From contig JAFGVF010000023.1 in the NCBI GenBank assembly GCA_016938155.1, positions 1-7,950 of the forward strand: 7,950 bases of DNA, given 5' to 3'. The notes under the pieces are model-generated. The model was not told the DNA's origin. It did not search any database and saw nothing but the letters and a program-made list of their open reading frames with translations. Numbering within the stretch: the stretch's first letter is position 1; each line of letters starts with the position of its first letter. Source of the DNA: Candidatus Cloacimonadota bacterium (GTDB lineage Bacteria > Cloacimonadota > Cloacimonadia > Cloacimonadales > JAFGVF01). Made by a program: the position numbers and the translations under genes. This document shows, piece after piece, positions 1 to 6,855 of the stretch.

Positions 1-57
1 AGTTTAATGTATTGTATGTCAGAAATTCTAAGGTATGTAAACCGATTGAAAAGATAA

Positions 58-147
58 ACCGGAGATAAAATCAGTACTAAGTTTGAACAGTCTCGTCTTC
101 TTGATATAACCAAACAATGGAAACTGCTTGACCAACAAGCAATGTAA
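58..147 (+). other. short coding-like stretch, possible 3' remnant of an upstream gene
   Basis: This is a 29-codon open stretch in frame 1 that ends at a TAA at 145-147, about 30 bases before the methyltransferase start. Its translation (key part KFEQSRLLDITKQWKLLDQQ) has an ordinary protein-like composition. A TAA at 55-57 lies just upstream in the same frame. In frame 3 another open stretch enters from the left edge and stops at 66-68 (ending KPIEKINRR). One frameshift near 55-68 would join the two. It may be the decayed or mis-sequenced end of a gene lying mostly outside the window, or chance. I recognise no family, and confidence is low. Confidence 0.2.
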
Positions 148-164
148 GAATTTTATGAAATGAT

Positions 165-170
165 AAGGAT
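165..170 (+). promoter_or_regulatory. ribosome binding site of the methyltransferase gene
   Basis: AAGGAT sits 7 bases before the ATG at 178. It is a modest Shine-Dalgarno match and supports that ATG as the start. Confidence 0.45.
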
Positions 171-177
171 ATAGAAT

Positions 178-765
178 ATGGCAAATACCTACGATTACTA
201 TGAGAAGAATTGGAGAGAATACTGTAAATCCACGGCAGACTGTGTTCCGCATGAGGAAATAGATCGATTTCTGGGATTTGTACCTTCACAGAAAGATTTG
301 ATCTTAGAGCTTGGAAGCGGGTCTGGAAATTGTTTGAGATATATTTACGATAAGGGTTATAATATAAGCGGAAGTGACTACATTATCGATATTGTTCTTG
401 AATTGAAGAAGCTTATCCCCTGCTGTTCATATATGATAGATTTCTCTGAAGTAGAGTTTATAAACGCATTCATAGAGGGGACAGCCGTAAAACACATCTT
501 TGCAAACGCTGCCCTTCACCATCTGACTGTATCTGAATTTATTAACTTCATCAATTTAATCGAAGTAAAAGGATTACTATTCTTGTCTTTAAAAGAGGGA
601 GCCGGTGAAGTTACCCACGAAGATGGACGATTTGAATCCTTCTATAGCCAAAGACAAATCGAAAAGCTGGTTTCAAAGAGATTCGAAATCTTGAGTTTTT
701 CCAGAAGCAGTGACATACTAAATAGAGACCTGAATTGGCTCAGTTGGACGCTTTCAAAAAAATAA
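178..765 (+). CDS. class I SAM-dependent methyltransferase, small
   Basis: Probably transfers a methyl group from S-adenosylmethionine to an unknown small molecule in the cytoplasm. The 195-residue protein is one Rossmann-like domain. Motif I (SAM binding, ELGSGSG) is at residues 44-50, a strand ending in SGSD that would supply the ribose-binding acidic residue is at 64-67, and a third acidic position is D88. A motif-IV-like IFANAALHHL is at 107-116. The stretch LSLKEGAGEV near 137-145 followed by DGRF and FYS resembles small methyltransferases of the Methyltransf_11/25 type. That comparison is from memory of the families. The substrate cannot be read from the sequence. ATG at 178 is preceded by AAGGAT. 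The gene is followed by its own spacer and a candidate promoter for the next gene, so co-transcription with the peptidase is not evident, although no terminator separates them. Five cysteines (17, 22, 52, 82, 83) form no recognisable metal site. Confidence 0.82.
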   Translation: MANTYDYYEKNWREYCKSTADCVPHEEIDRFLGFVPSQKDLILELGSGSGNCLRYIYDKGYNISGSDYIIDIVLELKKLIPCCSYMIDFSEVEFINAFIEGTAVKHIFANAALHHLTVSEFINFINLIEVKGLLFLSLKEGAGEVTHEDGRFESFYSQRQIEKLVSKRFEILSFSRSSDILNRDLNWLSWTLSKK

Positions 766-785
766 AAGTTCATAAGGAACTGAAA

Positions 786-813
786 TTGCAAGCTGAGATA
801 ATATCATTATGAT
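786..813 (+). promoter_or_regulatory. candidate sigma-70-type promoter of the gingipain-like gene
   Basis: TTGCAA at 786-791 is followed after 16 bases by TATGAT at 808-813. Transcription would begin roughly 30 bases before the ATG at 849. Each box matches the consensus at 4-5 of 6 positions, but the region is AT-rich, so chance matches are easy. FCB-group bacteria may also use different core promoters. Confidence 0.3.
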
Positions 814-815
814 AT
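801..815. repeat. perfect inverted repeat over the candidate -10 box
   Basis: ATATCAT-T-ATGATAT is a perfect 7+7 palindrome around one central base. It overlaps the candidate -10 box (808-813) upstream of the peptidase gene. Its size and position suit a dimeric repressor's operator, but AT-rich spacers produce such palindromes by chance. The regulator is unknown. Confidence 0.35.
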
Positions 816-837
816 AAGAGATATGATAGAGATATAT

Positions 838-843
838 AAGGAG
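838..843 (+). promoter_or_regulatory. strong ribosome binding site of the gingipain-like gene
   Basis: AAGGAG lies 5 bases before the ATG at 849. An out-of-frame ATG at 844-846 overlaps the spacer. The in-frame ATG at 849 opens directly into a signal peptide, which settles the start. Confidence 0.75.
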
Positions 844-848
844 ATGAA

Positions 849-3800
849 ATGAAACGGATAATATTGATTATCACAGCAATGATGCTTATTCTAACCGTCT
901 TTGCCACTCAACAGAATATCAGACTTGATTCCGGCAGAACAAGTACTGAATTGTTGAGAGGTAATAATAACGGTTTGGAAATAGGTTATGACATTGCCGA
1001 TTTAAACTGGTTTGGAGTTGAAACTCCTAAAGGCACTTTTGTAGAAATTGGAATTACCGGTTTCACCCATACTTCAAATATTGGTGCCCCCAAGCTTCCC
1101 ATGGAAAGAAAAATTATAGAAGTACCGCTTAATGCCGAGGTTGTGCCTTCCGTAAATGTTTTGGCTCAGAAAACAATTACGCTATCTGAATACGGAATTT
1201 CTGCAAAAATTATTCCTGCTCAAGCACCAGTGCCTAAAAGTGCTGACCCTTCGACATTGGAATTCATTATAAATCAAAAATACTATACGCAGACACAGGA
1301 AGACTACGAAATTGTGAAGGTACACGAGCTTGGAATCTTGCGTAATGCTCGCCTTTTTGCAGTTGATTACTATCCTGTTTCCTACAATCCTGTAAACGGA
1401 GAACTTACCATTATAACGGAAGCTGAGGTAGATATTGCCTACCTGAACGGTGATATGGACGAAACGATGGCACTCAAAGCCAGAACTGCTTCTTCTGTAT
1501 TTGATAATCTTATCGATAATACTGTATTCTTCACACTGGATGCAAGGACAACTTTAAATCGTTACCCACTCGGGTATATTATTATAACTCCCAATAGTTT
1601 CTTATCAACACTACAGCCCTTCATTAATTGGAAAACAGAGCAAGGATTCAATGTAACGGTTGGAACAACTGAAACCATAGGAACTTCAACGACGGCAATA
1701 GCCAACTTTATCTCGGGTATCTGGAACAGTGCAACTACAGAAAACCCGGCACCGTCTTATCTGCTAATCGTTGGTGATGTCGCCCAGGTTCCTGCTTATA
1801 ACGGAGCCACCGGAACACATATCACCGATCTGAACTATGTCAAACTTCAGGGAAATGATTACATGCCTGAGATGTATTTCGGAAGATTCTCGGCTCAGAA
1901 TATCAATCAGTTGCAACCTCAAGTTGATAAGACTTTGATGTATGAAAAATATCTAATGCCTGATCCATCTTACCTTGATAATGTGACTTTAATTGCCGGT
2001 GTTGACAGTAACTACGGTTCAAGTCATGCCAATGGTGCAATTAACTATGCAACAAACAACTACTTTAATACAGCACACGGACTTGATGTTAATGCCTATC
2101 TTTACCCTTCATCAGGTAATCAGGAAACTTCAATTATTCAGGATGTATCTAATGGAGTTGGTTATATCAATTATACTGCCCATGGTGATAATCAGGAATG
2201 GTATGATCCACAATTCAATAACAACGATGTAAATGGCTTAACGAACTCCGGTAAATATACTGTAGCCGTAGGTAATTGCTGTCTCACTAACCACTTTCAA
2301 ACAGATACTTGTTTTGGAGAAGCATGGTTGAGAGCTGCGGATAAAGGTGCTGTGATTTACATTGGGGGAACAAACTCAACATATTGGGACGAAGATTACT
2401 GGTGGGCTGTAGGAAACAGACCGATTAGCGGGAGTGGGACACCATGGACTGCCGGACATATCGGTGTATATGATGCGATGTTCCATGAACATGGTGAAGT
2501 CTATTCCGACTGGACGACTACAGCAGGTTCCATAACGGTTATGGGAAATCTTGCTGTCGTTGAAGGTAACGGAGATTACAACTATTATTGGGAAATCTAC
2601 TCTATCATGGGCGACCCATCTCTGAACCCCTATATCGGCGTTCCTGCAACGAATGCTATCAGTGCACCTGCCCAAATATTCATCGGACAGCAATCCATGG
2701 ATGTTGTTACATCTCCATACTGTTATGTTTCCTTAACTAAAAACGGTGAGATTTTAGCTGCCGGTTTAGCGGATAATGCAGGGGCAATAAATCTTACTTT
2801 TGACGCAATAACTGAAGCTTGTGATGTAAAAATAGTCTCTACCGGCTATGGTTATCAACCATCCGAGACAATTGTTCAGGTCATTCCAAATAACGGTCCA
2901 TATCTTAATGTACCAGGTTTTATGATTGACCAGGCAACCTCTGTTAATGCCGGAACTACTGCCTTAATAGATTTAACCATTGCCAATATTGGAAATCAGG
3001 ATGTTTCTAATGTCACAGCAACATTAAGCACTACTGACCCTTATATTACTATCACCAATAACATCTGTTCGATTGCAGCTGTAACTGCAAATGGAGAAGT
3101 TTCTCTTGATGATGCTTTTGAGATAGTTGTCAGCTCTCATGTTCCTGATGAACACAATCTCAGATTCAATATCTCTATGGGCGACCACAACAATCTATGG
3201 CAATCCAATGTTACTCTTACAGCCTTTGCTCCTGCTTTTGCTCTCAGCAATATGGTTGTTACAGATAACAGCGGAGATGGAATGCTGGATGCCGGAGAAG
3301 GTGCTACAATCAACTTTGTGCTTGTGAATTCAGGACACATGGTTGCTAATCAGGCTGTCGCCTCATTCATTGTGAATAATCCTGAAGTAACCGTAGCTTC
3401 AGAATCAATAAATCTTGGAAATCTGCCAACAGGTATAAACACGAATCTCTCTTTCCCAATTCAATTATCAGGTAGTTTCGATGCAGCTGCTTTGGTCTTT
3501 GGTGTTTCTGTTGTAGCGGAGTGTGGTTCATTTATTGATAATTACCTTATTCCAGTCGGATTGAGCGGAGATAATTTCGAGACCGGTGATTTCGGAACAC
3601 TTAATTGGGCTTTTGCCGGCAATAGTAACTGGCTGATAACTTCCAGCGAATCTCATGGCGGGACTTACAGTGCTAAATCCGGAACCATCGGAAATAATCA
3701 GGTTTCTACTCTCAATCTGAATGCCAACTTACCGACAGCCGGTGAAGTCAGCTTCTGGTATAAAGTATCTTCAGAGAGCAATTACGACTGGTTGGAGTTC

Positions 3801-4601
3801 TATGACGGAACTACAAGAATCAACAGATGGTCAGGTGAAACAGGATGGGCTCAGTTTACCTATTCAGCTTCAGCCGGTAATCATAACTTCTCCTGGAGAT
3901 ATGACACTGATTGGTCAACTCTTGATGGACAGAATGCAGCCTTTATCGATGATTTATTGCTACCGGGAGGTGCTACAGGTGGAACGAACATGCCAATCTT
4001 CTTCTGCAATACTGAAACTGTTGAGTTCATTGATGTAACACCAAATGTGGAATACAGTCGCGAACTTCTGATTCAGAATGCAGGTAATGAAACTTTGACC
4101 GGTTATTTGATTATGCCTGATGGTTTCACCCTGAATCAATCACAGAATTTCACAATCGAAGGTGGTGAATCTCTAATTTTCTTAGTTAAACATACAGCCG
4201 TAGAAGATGAGAATCTGGAAGAAGTAATTACTGTAAACAGTAATGATACATTTTATCCTTCACATTCAATCACTCTGCATGTTGAAGCTGCAACAGGAAA
4301 CGAAGAAAATTATAATCTTCCTATCGTTACTGCTCTGAACGGAAACTATCCGAATCCGTTCAACCCGGAAACAACTATTGCTTTCTCTCTTAAGGAAGCC
4401 GGTAATGTAAAGATTGAAATCTATAATATCAAAGGTCAGAGAATTAATACTCTGGTAAACGAAGTTCGCAATGCCGGGAATCATTCGATAGTATGGAAAG
4501 GCACTGACTCTGATAACAGGAATGTTGCCTCAGGTGTTTATTTCTATCGTATGGAATCACAGGAATATACAAATACAAAGAAAATGCTTCTGATGAAGTA
4601 A
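849..4601 (+). CDS. secreted gingipain-family (C25) cysteine peptidase, Kgp-like, with C-terminal sorting tail
   Basis: Predicted secreted or surface-bound endopeptidase that cleaves extracellular protein. Residues 1-20 are a signal peptide (MKR, then a hydrophobic run to FAT). Residues 30-200 look like the C25 propeptide (GAPKLPMERKIIEVP). The C25 catalytic domain spans about 243-595. Catalytic His445 is in YTAHG and catalytic Cys478 is the second Cys of GNCC. From memory of Kgp these match His444 and Cys477, and the Kgp lysine-pocket residues Thr442, Asn475 and Asp516 correspond to Thr443, Asn476 and Asp516 here (YWDED). Asp386 is a candidate third triad member. A C25-type C-terminal Ig domain follows (598-680), then two CARDB/Ig-like domains (690-905) with a calcium-loop-like D806-x-S-G-D810 to E817. 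Next come a cleaved-adhesin/MAM-like jelly roll (910-1041), another Ig-like domain (1045-1155) and the sorting tail (1166-1250, NYPNPFNP to a final LLMK). It has its own candidate promoter and a terminator. The family call is firm; Lys specificity is inference. Confidence 0.92.
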   Translation: MKRIILIITAMMLILTVFATQQNIRLDSGRTSTELLRGNNNGLEIGYDIADLNWFGVETPKGTFVEIGITGFTHTSNIGAPKLPMERKIIEVPLNAEVVPSVNVLAQKTITLSEYGISAKIIPAQAPVPKSADPSTLEFIINQKYYTQTQEDYEIVKVHELGILRNARLFAVDYYPVSYNPVNGELTIITEAEVDIAYLNGDMDETMALKARTASSVFDNLIDNTVFFTLDARTTLNRYPLGYIIITPNSFLSTLQPFINWKTEQGFNVTVGTTETIGTSTTAIANFISGIWNSATTENPAPSYLLIVGDVAQVPAYNGATGTHITDLNYVKLQGNDYMPEMYFGRFSAQNINQLQPQVDKTLMYEKYLMPDPSYLDNVTLIAGVDSNYGSSHANGAINYATNNYFNTAHGLDVNAYLYPSSGNQETSIIQDVSNGVGYINYTAHGDNQEWYDPQFNNNDVNGLTNSGKYTVAVGNCCLTNHFQTDTCFGEAWLRAADKGAVIYIGGTNSTYWDEDYWWAVGNRPISGSGTPWTAGHIGVYDAMFHEHGEVYSDWTTTAGSITVMGNLAVVEGNGDYNYYWEIYSIMGDPSLNPYIGVPATNAISAPAQIFIGQQSMDVVTSPYCYVSLTKNGEILAAGLADNAGAINLTFDAITEACDVKIVSTGYGYQPSETIVQVIPNNGPYLNVPGFMIDQATSVNAGTTALIDLTIANIGNQDVSNVTATLSTTDPYITITNNICSIAAVTANGEVSLDDAFEIVVSSHVPDEHNLRFNISMGDHNNLWQSNVTLTAFAPAFALSNMVVTDNSGDGMLDAGEGATINFVLVNSGHMVANQAVASFIVNNPEVTVASESINLGNLPTGINTNLSFPIQLSGSFDAAALVFGVSVVAECGSFIDNYLIPVGLSGDNFETGDFGTLNWAFAGNSNWLITSSESHGGTYSAKSGTIGNNQVSTLNLNANLPTAGEVSFWYKVSSESNYDWLEFYDGTTRINRWSGETGWAQFTYSASAGNHNFSWRYDTDWSTLDGQNAAFIDDLLLPGGATGGTNMPIFFCNTETVEFIDVTPNVEYSRELLIQNAGNETLTGYLIMPDGFTLNQSQNFTIEGGESLIFLVKHTAVEDENLEEVITVNSNDTFYPSHSITLHVEAATGNEENYNLPIVTALNGNYPNPFNPETTIAFSLKEAGNVKIEIYNIKGQRINTLVNEVRNAGNHSIVWKGTDSDNRNVASGVYFYRMESQEYTNTKKMLLMK

Positions 4602-4618
4602 ACCGATAGATGTTACAT

Positions 4619-4643
4619 AGCCCTCGGAAACGGGGGCTTTTTT
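4619..4643 (+). terminator. rho-independent terminator after the gingipain-like gene
   Basis: An 8-bp stem (AGCCCTCG with CGGGGGCT, one T-G pair) closes a GAAA tetraloop of the GNRA type at 4627-4630. It is followed directly by a run of six T. It lies 17 bases after the TAA at 4599-4601 and separates the peptidase from the downstream operon. Confidence 0.88.
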
Positions 4644-4802
4644 CATAGATTCAGTTAAAGAATTTGCACTTCAGAGTAGATGAGTGTTATCGGGAAAGGT
4701 TATAGAAAACTGAATCGTTTCTCGAGATAATACACCAGATTTTAAAAAAAACTTTACAAAGCAGACAGTAACTTGAAATAAGGCAAGAAATTAAATCACA
4801 GT

Positions 4803-4808
4803 GGGAGG
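4803..4808 (+). promoter_or_regulatory. ribosome binding site that fixes the M29 gene start at 4813
   Basis: GGGAGG lies 4 bases before the ATG at 4813. An in-frame GTG at 4801 would give four extra residues, but it overlaps this Shine-Dalgarno sequence and has no good site of its own. The ATG is therefore the better start. Confidence 0.75.
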
Positions 4809-4812
4809 ATTA

Positions 4813-6852
4813 ATGCAAATAGACAAATTCTTCGAGACTCGAAAGAAAGAAACTGAAAAAGAATATCTGGAAGTGATAGCCCGACTGGAAACAATTAGAG
4901 CCCAACTGGAACCAGAAAACGACAAGCTGAAACAATTCATTTATAAATGTGCTGACAAGGCACTTGCAGCCCGTAAACTTGAATTGGATTTCAGTGATAA
5001 ATACTATCTGAAAAACTCCCTGAAAACTCTCCAGGAACGAAATACCATTATTTGGTCAGAGCTTTTACCGGACAGATATAAATACAGCATCCTTAATCCT
5101 GAATATGCCGTGATGGAATTCGGTAACGGTATGGGTCAGATGCTTTCTTTCTACTATACGATATTCTTCAATTTCAAGAGCTATATCTTCTCCGGTAAAG
5201 GTTTTATGAATCTGAAATGGATGAAGAATCTGATAGATATGTACAACCTCCTTATGAAGGGAACACCTGATTATGAAACTATAAAAGCATTGATAGTTAA
5301 ATCACTTGAAGATATTGATGATGATCTAAATATTGCTTCCTTTATCGCTAATTGGACCCCGGAATATGGTAAGAACCATAAAATAATTGCTGATGCTGAT
5401 CTTTCTGATAATCGCTATCTCTATCAATATGGCAACTTCGTAAGCGAGAATGAACTGAAGATAGCAGATTTCATGAGAAGCTATCCCGAGGAAAAACTCC
5501 AAAGACTTGCTGCACGTACTGCAGACGGATTCATCAGAAGTTATACTTTGAGTAGGAAGGATTTAGCTAAGAAGAAAACCTACAACCTCATCTATAATCT
5601 GGGTCAAGAGAGACTTGCCCGAGCTGTAGCAGTCCATCTGGCAAAGCATGACCTCAAGCCTTTCTATTCCCGCGTTTCAGCAACTCCTATCAACAGACAG
5701 TATGACTATGATCAACGATTTGCTAATGCCTTCTTCTATAATGAAGAGTATGTAAACAAGTCAATTGAACTGTTTGAAAAGCAATGCAAAGCTGCAGAAG
5801 ATTTGCTTCGCGTTTACGGGGGTCCGGTCTATTTCGATAACTTTGGAGAGAAGCCATTCGATCCCGAGCAGAAGAAAGAATGCCTTAAATATACTCCCGA
5901 ACAGCAGCAGATCAGTCAGATGAGCCGGACTAAGTCTAACCAGATTATGCACAAATATATCCCACGCGACGAGACAAGCTTCTGTATTATCGGGTTCCCA
6001 ACTCCCGAAATCGGTGATAAGTTTGAAGAGATTTATGAAGCCACAGCCGAAGTTAACATGCTTGATACCGAGAAATGGGAAGCTATTCAACAGAAGATTG
6101 TGGATAGATTAGACCTTGCCGAAAAGGTGCATGTAAAGGGTACAGCCGGCAACGAAACAGACATCATGGTCATGATGCAGAAACTCGATGACCCGTCCAA
6201 ACAGACAAACTTTGTCAATTGTGGTGCCGATGTGAATATCCCTGTCGGGGAAGTGTTTACATCTCCCAAACTTACCGGTACAGATGGTGTTCTCCATATT
6301 AAAGAGACATTTCTTAATGGGTTGAAGTTCCAGAATCTGAAACTCACATTTAAAGACGGTTTTGTCTCTGATTATTCCTGCACCAATAATCCTGATGAAG
6401 AGAAAAACAGGAAGTATATCGAAGAGAATCTGCTTTTCCCGCATAAGACCCTGCCGATCGGTGAGTTTGCCATTGGAACCAATACGCTTGCCCATGTGAT
6501 GGCAAAGAAGTTCGATATTCTGGATGTTCTCCCCGTACTCATTATTGAGAAAATGGGACCTCACTTTGCTATCGGTGATACCTGTTTCAGTTGGGAAGAG
6601 GATTTCCCTTCATACAATCCGATTGACGGCAAGGAGATAACTGCTCGCGAGAACGAGATGTCCTGCAAGAGAAAGACCGACCCGCAGAATGCCTATACCG
6701 GCGTACATACGGACATTACACTGCCTTATGAAGAACTTGGTTTCATCACGGCAATAACACCAACAGGTGAGAAACTGGACATCATCCGAAACGGTAGATT
6801 CGCTGTCCCCGGTACGGAAGAATTTAATAAACCGCTCGATGAGATGGAGTAA
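4813..6852 (+). CDS. M29-family metallo-aminopeptidase (aminopeptidase T-like), long form
   Basis: Predicted cytoplasmic metal-dependent aminopeptidase of 679 residues (from ATG 4813) that would trim N-terminal residues from peptides. The M29 motifs lie in order in the C-terminal half: Glu480 in NIPVGEVFTSP, Glu551 in IGEFAIGTN, His584 in EKMGPHFAIGD, and His632 and Asp634 in HTDIT. These fit the metal-ligand pattern known from aminopeptidases T and S. Classical members have about 410 residues; here about 235 extra helix-rich residues precede the canonical fold, starting with a charged likely coiled-coil (about 5-50). The M29-like part seems to begin near TADGF (236-240). From memory, long forms of this kind, with TNFVNCGADVNIPVGEVF-like and GDTCYSW-like segments, occur in anaerobic Firmicutes. 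The Tyr expected shortly after the metal His is absent (Cys591, Phe592). No signal peptide is seen. The next gene follows after 3 bases. Confidence 0.88.
   Translation: MQIDKFFETRKKETEKEYLEVIARLETIRAQLEPENDKLKQFIYKCADKALAARKLELDFSDKYYLKNSLKTLQERNTIIWSELLPDRYKYSILNPEYAVMEFGNGMGQMLSFYYTIFFNFKSYIFSGKGFMNLKWMKNLIDMYNLLMKGTPDYETIKALIVKSLEDIDDDLNIASFIANWTPEYGKNHKIIADADLSDNRYLYQYGNFVSENELKIADFMRSYPEEKLQRLAARTADGFIRSYTLSRKDLAKKKTYNLIYNLGQERLARAVAVHLAKHDLKPFYSRVSATPINRQYDYDQRFANAFFYNEEYVNKSIELFEKQCKAAEDLLRVYGGPVYFDNFGEKPFDPEQKKECLKYTPEQQQISQMSRTKSNQIMHKYIPRDETSFCIIGFPTPEIGDKFEEIYEATAEVNMLDTEKWEAIQQKIVDRLDLAEKVHVKGTAGNETDIMVMMQKLDDPSKQTNFVNCGADVNIPVGEVFTSPKLTGTDGVLHIKETFLNGLKFQNLKLTFKDGFVSDYSCTNNPDEEKNRKYIEENLLFPHKTLPIGEFAIGTNTLAHVMAKKFDILDVLPVLIIEKMGPHFAIGDTCFSWEEDFPSYNPIDGKEITARENEMSCKRKTDPQNAYTGVHTDITLPYEELGFITAITPTGEKLDIIRNGRFAVPGTEEFNKPLDEME
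6846..6849 (+). promoter_or_regulatory. ribosome binding site inside the end of the M29 gene
   Basis: GGAG lies within the last codons of the aminopeptidase gene, 6 bases before the ATG at 6856, with the upstream TAA (6850-6852) between them. This arrangement favours translational coupling of the two genes. Confidence 0.6.
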
Positions 6853-6855
6853 ACG

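Noticed and set aside
28..289. Two minus-strand open frames of 70-74 codons at the left edge
   Set aside because: They overlap the methyltransferase start and each other in different frames, and neither resembles a known family. No ribosome binding site supports them.
767..781. AGTTC-ATAAG-GAACT hairpin after the methyltransferase as a terminator
   Set aside because: The stem is only 5 bp with moderate GC, and no T-run follows.
1993..4038. Open frames in other phases or antisense inside the peptidase gene (1993-2232, 2376-2693, 3127-3340, 3721-4038)
   Set aside because: They overlap recognisable C25, Ig-like and jelly-roll coding sequence. Their translations are low-complexity (Met/Leu/Gln-rich) or unlike any protein.
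4644..4800. Promoter for the aminopeptidase operon (TTTACA at 4753, TTGCAC at 4664, TATAGA near 4701)
   Set aside because: None of these boxes has a partner at proper spacing. A promoter is expected here, since a strong terminator lies upstream, but I cannot place it.
4801..4812. GTG at 4801 as the start of the M29 protein
   Set aside because: It overlaps the GGGAGG that serves the ATG at 4813 and lacks its own Shine-Dalgarno sequence.
6109..6564. Minus-strand open frame of 151 codons
   Set aside because: It lies antisense inside the M29 motif region, whose plus-strand reading contains three of the five metal-ligand residues and is clearly the real gene. The other minus-strand frames at 5761-6090, 6087-6347, 6610-6894 and 7000-7329 are rejected likewise.
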